DNA of 64,000 nucleotides from Cognatishimia sp. 1_MG-2023. Its GTDB lineage: Bacteria; Pseudomonadota; Alphaproteobacteria; Rhodobacterales; Rhodobacteraceae. The position numbers and the translations under genes were made by a program. Positions 1-9,013 of the stretch are shown piece after piece. The stretch is taken from the NCBI RefSeq assembly GCF_030548175.1, contig NZ_JAUORX010000012.1, positions 16,606 to 80,605 on the forward strand, read 5' to 3'. The notes beneath the pieces are model-generated. The model did no database searches and was not told the DNA's origin. It worked only from the letters and a program-made list of their open reading frames with translations. Each line of letters opens with the position of its first letter. Position 1 is the stretch's first letter.

Positions 1-14
1 CTAGGTCACAGCTT

Positions 15-950
15 TTATGGAACGCGGATCAGAGAGGCGGCCGCCAGATCCTCAAGCGCCATGCCAACCGATTTGAAAACCGTGTATTCGGTATTTGATT
101 TTCGACCTTTTGAGGAACCTTGGCAGAGATCGGTTAAGGTCGCTGAAATGTGGCTTTCTTGGATGGCACCCTCGGTAAGCGGGGTTGCAAGGTCGCCTGC
201 TTGTAGCGCGCCAACTGGGTTATCAACAAAGAGATTGGCTTGCGTGATCGCCTTTGTGTCGCTTTCGCGCATGTTGGGTTGAAAGGCACCAATCAAATCC
301 AGGTGGGTGCCTGGTTTTAGCCATTCTCCGTGAATAATCGGGCGAGTTGATGCGGTCACTGTACTGATGACATCTGCACCTCTACATGCGGTTTGTAAGT
401 CGGTGGTTGCGGCTGCGGGCAACCCAAGGGCTTGTAAATCTTCGGCAACAGTTTGGGCTTTGCTACTTGTGCGTCCCCATATGTGAATAGAGTCATAGGA
501 CCGTACTGCGGCATGAGCCGTTGCGACGCTGCGCGCCAGTTGCCCGGTGCCAACGACCAAAAGTCGTTTTGCGTTTTTGCGGGCTAGGTAACTGGCCGCA
601 AGGGCTGATGCGGCAGCGGTGCGCTGTTCCGTTAATGCGTCACCTTCCATAACAGCGCGCAGCTGTCCTGTTTGACCGTCAAAGCTCAGATAGCCAGCAT
701 TAATGGTCGATAATCCCTGTGATGCATTTTGCGGAAAAAAGGTAACGACTTTTACCCCGATGGCCTGTCCAGGGATCCATGCAGGCATGATTAAGAGAGA
801 GGCCGTTGATCCATCTGGTTGTTCAATCGTGCAGATTTGTCGCTCGGGGGCCTGAACCTTTGAAGCGGTAAACCAGTCTTTTAATTGCGCGATAAGGCTT
901 GGCCAATCGAGTTGTTGATTGATTTCTGTGCCATCTAAAAATTGTGTCAC
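15..950 (-). CDS. Ornithine cyclodeaminase/mu-crystallin family protein
   Basis: A 311-residue member of the ornithine cyclodeaminase/mu-crystallin family, which bind NAD(P)H and act on amino acids or cyclic imines. A dinucleotide-binding motif GTGQLA sits near residues 134-139, with a Lys (GVKVV, near 67) and an Arg (TEQRTAA, near 110) where the family binds the substrate carboxylate. It differs from the bona fide ornithine cyclodeaminase encoded at 3205-4260: it is shorter and lacks that enzyme's GGDCPGKTE segment. It may therefore be a ketimine reductase or an alanine/lysine-type cyclodeaminase paralogue. It is the last gene of the minus-strand arginine/ornithine run, separated from the M20 gene by 214 bases. 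The exact substrate cannot be read from the sequence. Confidence 0.85.
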   Translation of the reverse strand: MTQFLDGTEINQQLDWPSLIAQLKDWFTASKVQAPERQICTIEQPDGSTASLLIMPAWIPGQAIGVKVVTFFPQNASQGLSTINAGYLSFDGQTGQLRAVMEGDALTEQRTAAASALAASYLARKNAKRLLVVGTGQLARSVATAHAAVRSYDSIHIWGRTSSKAQTVAEDLQALGLPAAATTDLQTACRGADVISTVTASTRPIIHGEWLKPGTHLDLIGAFQPNMRESDTKAITQANLFVDNPVGALQAGDLATPLTEGAIQESHISATLTDLCQGSSKGRKSNTEYTVFKSVGMALEDLAAASLIRVP

Positions 951-1115
951 GGATCGTCCTGTTTGTAAAAGTGACCCGGTGGTGATGGGTCGTTTACATA
1001 TGAGGATAAAGGAGGGTGCCGGTGTGCGTAGCGTTTCAAAAGGGTACGCTGAGATTGTGAAAATGCTTTGATAAATTGTACAAGATAAGGCGAGTGAGAG
1101 CCGTACTTAGTGTCT

Positions 1116-1147
1116 AATCGGCGACCAAGGTTATTGGGTCGCCGATT
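1116..1147 (-). terminator. Hairpin downstream of the M20 gene
   Basis: A perfect 11-bp inverted repeat (AATCGGCGACC / GGTCGCCGATT, 10-base loop) lies just past the stop of the M20 gene. There is no clear T-run on the minus strand, so it may attenuate transcription or stabilise the mRNA end rather than end transcription fully. It sits in the 951-1164 gap, where I see nothing else but the presumed leader of the distal gene. Confidence 0.5.
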
Positions 1148-1164
1148 GATGTTACATGCCGAGA

Positions 1165-2322
1165 TCAGGTCTTGGCTGGGCCTAAGATATCGCGTGTGAT
1201 TTGTTCAAAGATTGAAACGCCGACTGGGATCAGATCATCTGGGAAATCGTAATCCGGATTATGCAAAGCGGCATAGTCTTCTCCTGGACCCATGCATAAC
1301 ATTGCGGCTTTTGCGCCCCAGCCAAACACGCCGAAATCTTCGGACGCGCGCATGGGCAAGCCAAAGTCACCGTTTGGGATGCCTAATGTATTCATGGCGG
1401 TTGTGGCCAGATCTGTAGCTTCGGTATCGTTTATGGAGGCAGCAAAGTCATCAAACACGTCGAATTCCACCGCCAACCCATGTTTCGCGGCGGCTTCAGT
1501 GGCCAACATGCGGGCGTCGGAGGCGATGCCTTCCATCGCTTCATCGTGGGCTGTTCGAAGAGTGGCGTAGATAACACCATCTCCCGGCGCGATGCCAAAT
1601 GTTGGTTCACCGACATGCACATGGGTGACGGTGACCAGCCGGAAATCGTTGTCAAGTTTGCCCCCATTGCCCAACGCATCCAGTACGGGAATGAGTTCGG
1701 CCACTGCTTGAGCCGGTGAAATACCATCTTCGGGATCAGCGGCATGGGCGGTTTTACCGGTTAATTTAATGCGTAGCCCTTGTGAGGCGCAGTTTATCAA
1801 TCCTGAACGTGTTGACACATAGGACCACGGACGGCCGGGTTCGATGTGAATGGCAAATGCCCAGTCTGGGCGAATGTCTGCAAAGGCCGGATCGGCCACA
1901 ACTGCGCGTGCGCCGCTGCCGTCTTCTTCGGCAGGTTGAAACATTAAAATCACGCGGCCTTTGTTCACGGGAGCGCGTGATAGGATATGACCTAAGCCCA
2001 TTAAGAACATCATATGTCCATCATGGCCGCAGAGATGACCCTTACCGTCGATTTCAGATTTCCATGGATTATCGGAAATTTCTTGGATGGGTAGGGCGTC
2101 TAATTCTGCACGAAACAGCACTGTTGGGCCGGCCTCGCCGCTGTCAAATACTGCCGCAACGCCATGACCGCCGAGACCTGTCATGATTTTAGTTGGGGCA
2201 AGAGGTGTTAGCGCGTTGACAATGGTCTTGGCTGTTTCCGCTTCTTCACCAGACACTTCAGGGCGTTTGTGTAATGTACGCCGCAACTCCGTTAGTGTTG
2301 CGATGTCAGAGTTGGTTAGCAT
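1165..2322 (-). CDS. M20-family amidohydrolase (hippurate/N-acyl amino acid type)
   Basis: A 385-residue zinc-dependent amidohydrolase of the M20 (AmhX/HipO/IAA-amino-acid hydrolase) family, cytoplasmic, cleaving N-acyl or amide-linked amino acids. Metal-site motifs are visible: CGHDGHM near residues 98-104 and the acidic pair in FQPAEEDGSGA near 128-138. These are followed by the dimerisation domain and a C-terminal catalytic-domain return with SEDFGVF. Length is normal for the family. It lies 51 bases after the arginase gene in the same direction, so it probably serves the same operon by releasing arginine, ornithine or a related amino acid from an N-acylated form. The substrate is inferred from context only. 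Confidence 0.87.
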   Translation of the reverse strand: MLTNSDIATLTELRRTLHKRPEVSGEEAETAKTIVNALTPLAPTKIMTGLGGHGVAAVFDSGEAGPTVLFRAELDALPIQEISDNPWKSEIDGKGHLCGHDGHMMFLMGLGHILSRAPVNKGRVILMFQPAEEDGSGARAVVADPAFADIRPDWAFAIHIEPGRPWSYVSTRSGLINCASQGLRIKLTGKTAHAADPEDGISPAQAVAELIPVLDALGNGGKLDNDFRLVTVTHVHVGEPTFGIAPGDGVIYATLRTAHDEAMEGIASDARMLATEAAAKHGLAVEFDVFDDFAASINDTEATDLATTAMNTLGIPNGDFGLPMRASEDFGVFGWGAKAAMLCMGPGEDYAALHNPDYDFPDDLIPVGVSIFEQITRDILGPAKT

Positions 2323-2373
2323 GAAAAGTCCTTTTCAGATATTTGGACCCTAAAGATAGGAGCTGGAATGGAA

Positions 2374-3192
2374 TTAACGGTCTGAGGCGTCTTGATCGGC
2401 AACAAGACGTGCGATCAATTCTTTGGCTAATTTGGCAGCAACCATTGCTGTCATACCGTTTGCATCGCGCAGCGGGTTTAGTTCAACCACATCAGCTCCG
2501 ACCAATTGACCCTTGAAGTTTTGGATGATGTCCAAGCCCTGTCTGGTGCTAAGCCCGCCTGGTTCAAAATGTGAAACGCCTGGGGCAAAGGCCGGATCTA
2601 AGGCATCTAGGTCAAAGCTTAGGTAAACGGGGCCTTCAAATTGCAGATCAGCCAGTTTGCTAAGATCGCGCATTTCATGGGTTTCGACACCAAATTTCTC
2701 AGCTTGCGCCTTTTGATGGGCGTTTTGGGTGCGAATGCCGACTTGGACCAGACGCGCGATTTTGCCGGTTTCCATTAGGCGCGCAAAGGGCGAGGCGTGG
2801 CTGAACTTGTTATCCAGCATATTATCATAGAGGTCAGGGTGGGCATCTATGTGTAATATGTTCAAACCTTCATAGGCATTCGCGTGGGCATGAATGACTG
2901 GGAAGGCAATCGAATGATCGCCTCCCAAGCTGACGAGACGGTGACCTTGTGCAATACGCTGTGTCACCGCCGAATAAATTGCATCATAAGCCGACTGCCC
3001 TGTCAGGCCCTCTAGCGCTACGTTCCCGCTATCGGTCCAGATCGTGGGATCCCCCAGATCAAGACCTGTTTCGGTGAACATATTGGCGCTATCACTCCAC
3101 AGGGCCTCTCGGATGCGTTGAGGCGCCAGGGCGGGACCTGAAAGATAGCTGGCGTTGTTATCTTGGGGCAGGCCAAGTAATGCAATTGTCAT
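2374..3192 (-). CDS. Arginase/agmatinase family ureohydrolase
   Basis: A 272-residue ureohydrolase fold enzyme that uses two Mn ions to hydrolyse a guanidino group to urea plus an amine. The full metal-ligand set is present: GGDHS near residues 90-94, DAHPD near 116-120, and SFDLDALDP near 192-200. Because an ornithine cyclodeaminase gene lies 12 bases upstream, arginase (arginine to ornithine plus urea) is the most economical reading. The sequence is shorter and more divergent than classical arginases (about 300 residues), so agmatinase, formiminoglutamase or guanidino-acid hydrolase activity remains possible. No urease is seen in the window to use the urea. Confidence 0.85.
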   Translation of the reverse strand: MTIALLGLPQDNNASYLSGPALAPQRIREALWSDSANMFTETGLDLGDPTIWTDSGNVALEGLTGQSAYDAIYSAVTQRIAQGHRLVSLGGDHSIAFPVIHAHANAYEGLNILHIDAHPDLYDNMLDNKFSHASPFARLMETGKIARLVQVGIRTQNAHQKAQAEKFGVETHEMRDLSKLADLQFEGPVYLSFDLDALDPAFAPGVSHFEPGGLSTRQGLDIIQNFKGQLVGADVVELNPLRDANGMTAMVAAKLAKELIARLVADQDASDR

Positions 3193-3204
3193 CGAGTTTC
3201 GTCC

Positions 3205-4260
3205 TTAGTACTTGAACATGCCATATAGGTTGCGCGGATTGGATGGGTCCGCAAGCATGTCGAGATTGTCGTAGAAATCAGTGTCTTTAATTTTGGCATG
3301 AACATAGTTCAAAGCACTGAAGTCTTCGACTGCAAAACCCACACTGTCAAACATTGTAATTTGACTATCGCTTGTCCGGCCGGGAGCGTCGCCGCGCATG
3401 ACTTGCCATAATTCGGTGATAGGGTAATCGTCGGGCAATTGTTGAATGTCGCCTTCAATACGTGTCTGTGGTGGGAATTCCACAAAGACGTCTGAACGTT
3501 TGATAACATCGGTGCTGATTTCGGTTTTACCAGGGCAATCGCCGCCAATCGCGTTGATATGAACGCCGTCGCCGACCATGTTGCCGGTTAAAATTGTGGC
3601 ATTCCGTTTGTCAGCGGTGCAAGTGGTGATGATTTGCGCACCTTCCATGCTTTCTTCGGGTGAGGTGCAAGACACAACGTTGATGCCCGCTTTGATCAGG
3701 TTTTGCGCGCATTTTTTTGTTGCTTCAGGATCCGTATCGTAAAGGCGTACGTTTTTGATGCCGCAAATTTCAGCAAATGCTAGACATTGAAACTCTGATT
3801 GTGCGCCATTGCCGATCATAGCCATGGTGTCCGCGCCTTTTGGGGCCAAATGACGACCAACAAGGCCAGACATGGCGGCGGTGCGCAGCGCCGTCAGCAA
3901 TGTCATTTCTGTCAATAGAATGGGGTAGCCAGTATCAACGCGTGCCAAAAGGCCAAAGGCGGTTACCGTCTGTAATCCTTCGTTTGCGTTTTTTGGATGG
4001 CCGTTCACATATTTGAACCCATAGCTTTCGCCGTCTGATGTTGGCATCAGTTCAATAACACCAACGTCAGAATGACTTGCGAGGCGCGGGGTTTTATCAA
4101 ATAGCTCCCAACGTTTGAAGTCAGCTTCGATGATGTCGGCGAGTTCGGCCATGAACTTGCGTGGGCCGATATGTTTGACGAGACGGATCATATTCTCGAC
4201 AGAGACAAACGGCACATATGCGTTGGCAGAAAACTTTAATTCCATTTCTGGACCTTTCAT
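3205..4260 (-). CDS. Ornithine cyclodeaminase
   Basis: A 351-residue NAD-dependent ornithine cyclodeaminase that converts ornithine to proline plus ammonia. It matches, as I recall it, the well-studied Pseudomonas enzyme along its whole length: the FKRWELFDK and ASHSDVGVIELMP segments, GNGAQSEFQ at the nucleotide site, and GGDCPGKTE carrying the catalytic Asp. The first ATG overlaps the stop of the upstream EamA gene by four bases (ATGA). An internal ATG at 4245, preceded by AAAGG at good spacing, is an equally plausible start. With the arginase next door and P5C dehydrogenase at 29054-30679, it supports an arginine-ornithine-proline-glutamate route. Confidence 0.93.
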   Translation of the reverse strand: MKGPEMELKFSANAYVPFVSVENMIRLVKHIGPRKFMAELADIIEADFKRWELFDKTPRLASHSDVGVIELMPTSDGESYGFKYVNGHPKNANEGLQTVTAFGLLARVDTGYPILLTEMTLLTALRTAAMSGLVGRHLAPKGADTMAMIGNGAQSEFQCLAFAEICGIKNVRLYDTDPEATKKCAQNLIKAGINVVSCTSPEESMEGAQIITTCTADKRNATILTGNMVGDGVHINAIGGDCPGKTEISTDVIKRSDVFVEFPPQTRIEGDIQQLPDDYPITELWQVMRGDAPGRTSDSQITMFDSVGFAVEDFSALNYVHAKIKDTDFYDNLDMLADPSNPRNLYGMFKY

Positions 4261-5180
4261 GAGTGTTTAGAACGTGAGGGTTCTGGCTGGCGGTCAAGGA
4301 AATACATCCAAACGCCTGACAAAATGATGGTGAGAATGCCAAATTGGGCCATGAGGTTGGTGGGGATGCTCCAAAGAACCAGCGCCCAAATCGCAGCAAA
4401 TATGAGGAAGGAGTATTCGCAAACCGACACGAAATCGGGTTCGCCAAATCGATAGGCATTGGCCAATAGCGCGATGGCTAGGGCAGCTCCGATAGCTTGG
4501 CCTAAGGTGAGCCATAAGAAGCGTGCGCTGAGGTCTTCCCAGCCACGAGAATGAAAGGCGACAGATTCAGCTGGTGACGGAAATAGTGTAAAATACAGCA
4601 GCAACCCGGCTGCAATGACAGCAATTGCGGTAAATACGCCGATGGCCAAAACCACTGGGTTTTCATCTTGGCACAGCAATTTTGTTGCGATGCCGCCGAG
4701 CCCATAAAATGCGCCAGCGAGCAGCGGGATAGCGGAAAGTAGAGTGAGATTATTTATATCCGGTTGTAACAACGCCAAAACGCCGGAAAACCCAATAATC
4801 ATTGCAAGAATACGCCGAATTCCGATGTGTTTTCCGAGAAAAATTACGGAAAATAACATGATCCAAATAGGGGCGCTGTATAGACCTGCACCGGCTTGAG
4901 CGACGGGCAAAAAGCCCAAAGTTGCGAAGTAGATGAGAAAGCTAACTGCGATCGTAACGCTGCGAATTGCCCAGCGACCTACATGGACTGGGCGACAAGA
5001 AATGTTTTTCCAGTAGGCAGCGGCCAACAAAATGGGCAAAGCGATCGACGCTTTGACCAATTGAAATTGCCATAACCCTGCGGTTTGTTGCACGGCATGT
5101 ACGAAATTGTCTGTAAAGCTCAGGATCGCTGATGCGAAAAGAGCCAAAATACAGGCAAACAAAGGACGGTTGAGGGGCAC
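4257..5180 (-). CDS. EamA/DMT-superfamily transporter
   Basis: A 307-residue inner-membrane protein with about ten hydrophobic segments in the two five-helix halves typical of EamA (RhaT/DMT) transporters, which export amino acids or other metabolites. The N-terminal half contains the characteristic Tyr/Pro-rich LGFLPVAQAGAGLYSAPIW stretch. It is translationally coupled to the cyclodeaminase by a four-base overlap and sits between it and the NhaC-type antiporter, so it probably moves an intermediate or product of arginine/ornithine catabolism. Substrate and direction cannot be derived from the sequence. Confidence 0.85.
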   Translation of the reverse strand: MPLNRPLFACILALFASAILSFTDNFVHAVQQTAGLWQFQLVKASIALPILLAAAYWKNISCRPVHVGRWAIRSVTIAVSFLIYFATLGFLPVAQAGAGLYSAPIWIMLFSVIFLGKHIGIRRILAMIIGFSGVLALLQPDINNLTLLSAIPLLAGAFYGLGGIATKLLCQDENPVVLAIGVFTAIAVIAAGLLLYFTLFPSPAESVAFHSRGWEDLSARFLWLTLGQAIGAALAIALLANAYRFGEPDFVSVCEYSFLIFAAIWALVLWSIPTNLMAQFGILTIILSGVWMYFLDRQPEPSRSKHS

Positions 5181-5202
5181 AGAGATTTCCAGTCAAGGCC
5201 AT

Positions 5203-5225
5203 GATGCCCCCATGAAGGGGGCATC
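5203..5225 (-). terminator. Hairpin between nhaC-type and EamA genes
   Basis: A perfect 9-bp stem (GATGCCCCC / GGGGGCATC, loop ATGAA) lies six bases past the antiporter stop and upstream of the EamA gene. Without a T-tract it is more likely a partial terminator or mRNA processing/stability element that sets different levels within one operon. Confidence 0.45.
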
Positions 5226-5230
5226 GTTGA

Positions 5231-6667
5231 TTATTCAGCGGCTGCTTGTTGTGCCGTTTGCGGAGCTTTGTCGTCCTCTCGGAGTGGGGTGATTGTCCAT
5301 CCCATGTATCCGAACAGGATTGTGACTAAAGGCGACAACCAGCAGAAGAAGTTGAACGGTAGATACAGAATTGTAGGCACGCCCAAGGTTGCGAATTGAT
5401 ATGCACCACCTGCGTTCCAAGGAACTAGGTTGGCAGTCACAGTTGCTGAATCTTCGACAGCACGGCTGAGGTTTTCAGGGGCCAATCCACGTTCGCGGAA
5501 AGCTGGCGCAAAGCTACGTGCGCCCATAACAATCGCCATATATTGGTCGGCTAGAACAATATTTGCCATGATTGAGGTCAGGACTGTGGACAAAATTAAC
5601 GAGCCGGTAGACTTTGCGTAGCTTAGGATTTTCTCTGCTACGACTTTCAATTGGTTGGTGCGCTCCATCACGCCGCCAAACATCATGCCGGCAAAGATCA
5701 GTGCAATTGTGTACATCATTGAATTCAAGCCGCCGCGAGACAGTAGAGAATCTACATCTTCGACACCGGTGGAGGATTCAAAACCCCACATTGCGACAGA
5801 GGAAATGGTTTCAAAGTTTGCGCCTTGCATACCAACAGCACAGATCACACCAGCGATGGCACCCATGGTGATACCCGGAATGGCCGGAACCTTTTTATAA
5901 GACACAACCAAGACAACCAAAATTGGCAACAACAAGACTGGGTTTAACGTAAAGTTTGCCTCGAGCGTGCGAAGAATAGTGTCGATGCGCTCTAGGTTAC
6001 CTTCGGTCGCCGCATATTTCATGCCGATGATGATTTCGATCACCATGGTTAAACCAAAAGACACTGAGGTCGTATAAGACATGTGTTTGATGTGTGTGAA
6101 TACATCTGTACCAACCATAGCAGGTGCCATGTTAGTTGTGTCAGAGAGTGGCGATAACTTGTCACCGAAATACGCACCTGACAGAACTGCGCCAGCGACA
6201 AGAGGAGCAGGAAAGCCAAGCCCAGCACCGATGCCCATTAGAGCGACACCAATTGTACCTGTGGTGCCCCAGCTTGTGCCAGTTGCGAGGGACGTAATCG
6301 CGCAGATGATCAGAGTTGTTGGCAAAAAGACCGATGGGGAAATAATTTGCAGGCCATAGTAAATTAATGTCGGGACGACACCCGCCAAAATCCAGACGCC
6401 AATCAAGATACCCACAACAAGCAAAATGATTGTCGCTGGGATGGCGGCAGTGATGCCGCGTACCATGCCGTTTTGGATATTTGTCCAAGTAAAACCGCAA
6501 CGCAGAGCAACAAGACTGGCAATACAGACACCCAGTAGCATGGGAATATGCGCGTCCAAACCGTAGAGGACGATGGAGATAAAAATACCAGTGACTAATG
6601 AGAGCAGCGAAATGATCGCTTCCCATAAATGGGGTCTTCTTGCCCCTTCGGGGATCGTTGTTTTCAT
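5231..6667 (-). CDS. NhaC-family Na+/H+ (or substrate) antiporter
   Basis: A 478-residue polytopic membrane protein of the NhaC family, with roughly eleven to twelve hydrophobic segments and the family hallmark GDKLSPLSDTTNMAPA in the central part. Family members exchange protons and sodium, and some (for example MleN) exchange organic substrates. First gene of the minus-strand arginine/ornithine run and divergent from the LysR gene at 6836. A close paralogue is encoded at 31739-33172 with the same N-terminal KTTIPEGAR and the same context of amino-acid genes, so coupling to amino-acid uptake or ammonia/pH balance is likely. That role is inference. Confidence 0.9.
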   Translation of the reverse strand: MKTTIPEGARRPHLWEAIISLLSLVTGIFISIVLYGLDAHIPMLLGVCIASLVALRCGFTWTNIQNGMVRGITAAIPATIILLVVGILIGVWILAGVVPTLIYYGLQIISPSVFLPTTLIICAITSLATGTSWGTTGTIGVALMGIGAGLGFPAPLVAGAVLSGAYFGDKLSPLSDTTNMAPAMVGTDVFTHIKHMSYTTSVSFGLTMVIEIIIGMKYAATEGNLERIDTILRTLEANFTLNPVLLLPILVVLVVSYKKVPAIPGITMGAIAGVICAVGMQGANFETISSVAMWGFESSTGVEDVDSLLSRGGLNSMMYTIALIFAGMMFGGVMERTNQLKVVAEKILSYAKSTGSLILSTVLTSIMANIVLADQYMAIVMGARSFAPAFRERGLAPENLSRAVEDSATVTANLVPWNAGGAYQFATLGVPTILYLPFNFFCWLSPLVTILFGYMGWTITPLREDDKAPQTAQQAAAE

Positions 6668-6835
6668 GGTGGTCTCTTTCCCTGTTTGTTTCAGCCGGGT
6701 CGCTAAGCCAGCAACTATACGGCTATTGTTTGAACTCGGGGAGAGTTCTTAGTTGTCTCATGAGTAACAGTTGGAAAGCTGTAAAAATATTAGGTTTATA
6801 TTGCCCTCAGCGACGGTTTTGCCTACGCTGGCGGT

Positions 6836-7744
6836 ATGCATAGTTCTCTTCGTCATCTTAATGCGTTACGTGCCTTTGAAGCCGCGGCACGTCATTCCAG
6901 CATTTCCAAAGCAGCAGCTGACCTAAACGTAAGCCATAGTGTTGTTAGTCAGCATGTGCGCAATTTAGAAGCATGGTTTGGCTTGAAACTGTTCATCCGT
7001 TCTGGGAATCGGATTGAGTTAACGGATGAGGGGCGGCGTTTCGAAAGCCAAGTTGCGCATGGCTTGCAAATTCTCAGCGATGCCTGCGAAAGTTTGCTGC
7101 AAGCGTCGCAGGTTGGCACTGTAATGATCAGTGCCGAGCCTGCTTTTGCTTCGCGATGGCTGCGCCGAAAAATCACTAAGTTCAGTGAGCAGTTTCCAAA
7201 AATTGAATGCTTCCTGCGTTCAGATTGGCAGGTGCCTGATATTGTCGAAGATAAAGTTGATATTGTGATTCATTTTGACGAGCGCATTCAACGGATGCAG
7301 GCAGAGAAAACGCATTTGTTTCCGATTGATGGGTTTCCCGCGTGCGCGCCTAGTCTGTATGATAAAATCGACTTTTCAAACGGACCGAATGATTTTCTGA
7401 AGTTACCCATCATACACGACAATGGCCGTCATATTTGGCACCAATGGCTGACAGAATATGCCGATGGTGTAGATAAATGGAGCGATGGCAAGGTTTTATC
7501 TGATTTGGCCCTGACCATTGATGCTGCTGTTGATGGTGAAGGTGTGTTTTTAGCGGATAAAATTATTTGCAAGCGTGAATTAGAAAACGGGTTACTGAAG
7601 CCGATTGATCATCGGACCAGCCGCTGTACTTGGTATAGCGTTGCCACCCAGGATAACGTCGACCAAAATTCGCCAACGATGACCTTTCGGAATTGGCTTT
7701 TGGCCGAGGTGAAACATCGGTTTCCAGATATTGAGAAAGTTTAG
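6836..7744 (+). CDS. GcvA-like LysR-family regulator
   Basis: A 302-residue LysR-type regulator with an N-terminal winged helix-turn-helix (HLNALRAFEAAARH opening, NVSHSVVSQHVRNLE recognition segment near residues 27-46) and a C-terminal effector-binding domain of the GcvA subgroup. It is divergent from the nhaC-EamA-cyclodeaminase-arginase run, with a 168-base AT-rich intergenic region between them, the usual arrangement for a LysR controlling its neighbour. Two further paralogues with the same opening are encoded at 53944 and 61669. Likely an amino-acid-responsive activator; the ligand is unknown. Confidence 0.9.
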   Translation: MHSSLRHLNALRAFEAAARHSSISKAAADLNVSHSVVSQHVRNLEAWFGLKLFIRSGNRIELTDEGRRFESQVAHGLQILSDACESLLQASQVGTVMISAEPAFASRWLRRKITKFSEQFPKIECFLRSDWQVPDIVEDKVDIVIHFDERIQRMQAEKTHLFPIDGFPACAPSLYDKIDFSNGPNDFLKLPIIHDNGRHIWHQWLTEYADGVDKWSDGKVLSDLALTIDAAVDGEGVFLADKIICKRELENGLLKPIDHRTSRCTWYSVATQDNVDQNSPTMTFRNWLLAEVKHRFPDIEKV

Positions 7745-7811
7745 CAGCGTATCTGTTTGAGGCTGGCCATGTGTGATCACCGCCAGCCCCGAAAGTATGA
7801 GTGGTTTTGGC

Positions 7812-8492
7812 CTAGGCTGTGGCCTCTGCCGAGGATTGGATCAGGGCATCGCTGTCTGCGATCCAGCCAAACAGATGGGCTTCACTTTGGATGGCGGTCA
7901 ATGTGCCCTGGTGCAAGTGCTCTTCGAACGCACCACAGCAATCTGCAAGTGTCAGCACATAATAGCCGCGATCCACGGCTTCGCGCAGGGTGCCTTCGAC
8001 GCAGCATTGTGTGGTCACACCACAAACGACAACATGCGTAATCCCTTTGCCGCGCAGGATGGTATCCAGCTCAGTGTAGGTAAAGGCTCCAAAGGTGGAC
8101 TTATCAATGATGGTTTCGCCTGTTTTAGGCTCTAGTTCAGGGATAATCTGAAAACCGGGTTCGCCCTGTGTGAGGATACGGCCCAAGGGTCCGGGTGTCC
8201 CGTATTCACCACCTGCTTCGCGGCTTTGTTGGCGCATGGGGGCCGACAGATCGGACATATCCGGTTTGAAACCATAGCGGGTATGAACCACGGCTGCATT
8301 GTTCTGGCGGAATAGAGCCAATGTTGACTGGATGCGTGGAATGACATCCTGAAGTGGATCGACATTCAAACCACCAGCGCCGCATGCGCCATTGGTTTCA
8401 ACAAAGTCGCGCTGCATATCAACGATGATCAGGGCAGTGTTTTCCCACTCAAAGTTAAATTCGCGTTGGCTAACGGAAGGTACTGTAGGCAT
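7812..8492 (-). CDS. Isochorismatase-family cysteine hydrolase
   Basis: A 226-residue cytoplasmic hydrolase of the isochorismatase-like superfamily. The catalytic triad is recognisable: Asp in IIVDMQ (near residue 25), Lys in IIDKSTFG (near 131) and Cys in GVTTQCCVEGT (near 164), with the cis-peptide GVTT preceding the nucleophile. Relatives hydrolyse N-carbamoylsarcosine, ureidoacrylate, nicotinamide or biuret. It is preceded 18 bases upstream by a RidA gene, a pairing seen in pyrimidine (Rut) and carbamoyl-compound degradation. I infer an amide or carbamoyl substrate, but the exact one is open. Confidence 0.87.
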   Translation of the reverse strand: MPTVPSVSQREFNFEWENTALIIVDMQRDFVETNGACGAGGLNVDPLQDVIPRIQSTLALFRQNNAAVVHTRYGFKPDMSDLSAPMRQQSREAGGEYGTPGPLGRILTQGEPGFQIIPELEPKTGETIIDKSTFGAFTYTELDTILRGKGITHVVVCGVTTQCCVEGTLREAVDRGYYVLTLADCCGAFEEHLHQGTLTAIQSEAHLFGWIADSDALIQSSAEATA

Positions 8493-8510
8493 GTGAAAAA
8501 TCCCCTGAGT

Positions 8511-8906
8511 TTAGGCGGGTGCCATTGCGATTGCGTCAATCTCGATGAGCCAAGATGGTTCAATCAATGCAGGCACAGTGATCGCCACGGATGCGGTGCG
8601 GTGATCGCCCAAAAACTTGGCGCGCACGGCATTTGCATCTGGATACATGGAGGCATCTGTTAGATATTGGGTTGTGCGCACAAGGTGCTCAATACCAAGA
8701 CCGGCTGATTTCAGAATACCTTCGATGTTTTGCCAACAGATTGTGGCCTGTTCTTCCATTGTGGTTGGGACCGTTCCGTCAAGGGCAACCGGAATCTGAC
8801 CGGAAAGGAAAACCATACGAGAGCCTGCTGGCGGTTCAATCCCGTGAACATAGGTGCCATAGGGATCAGATACCCCTTCGGGTTTGTACGTTTTGTAGGC
8901 AGTCAT
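8511..8906 (-). CDS. RidA-family (enamine/imine deaminase-like) protein
   Basis: A 131-residue member of the RidA/YjgF/UK114 family, whose canonical members hydrolyse reactive enamine/imine intermediates released by PLP enzymes. The SGQIP motif and the arginine in GDHRTASVAI, where the family binds carboxylate, are present. It sits upstream of the isochorismatase-type hydrolase in the same direction, so it may act on an aminoacrylate-like product, as proposed for RutC. A paralogue with nearly the same opening (YKP..PYGTYVH) is at 57006. Confidence 0.88.
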   Translation of the reverse strand: MTAYKTYKPEGVSDPYGTYVHGIEPPAGSRMVFLSGQIPVALDGTVPTTMEEQATICWQNIEGILKSAGLGIEHLVRTTQYLTDASMYPDANAVRAKFLGDHRTASVAITVPALIEPSWLIEIDAIAMAPA

Positions 8907-9013
8907 AAGAGCATCTCCGATTTCTGATTTCGGAGCAAGTTGACCTCACTTGGGGATGCTATGACAAATTCAAACTTCTTAGGTCATTGCATAAAAAATA
9001 CTTATGCCAAAGG

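Noticed and set aside
5655..6359. Open frames antisense to the NhaC-type gene
   Set aside because: They fully overlap a strongly conserved membrane-protein gene, lack ribosome-binding sites and have low-complexity composition; shadows of the real frame.
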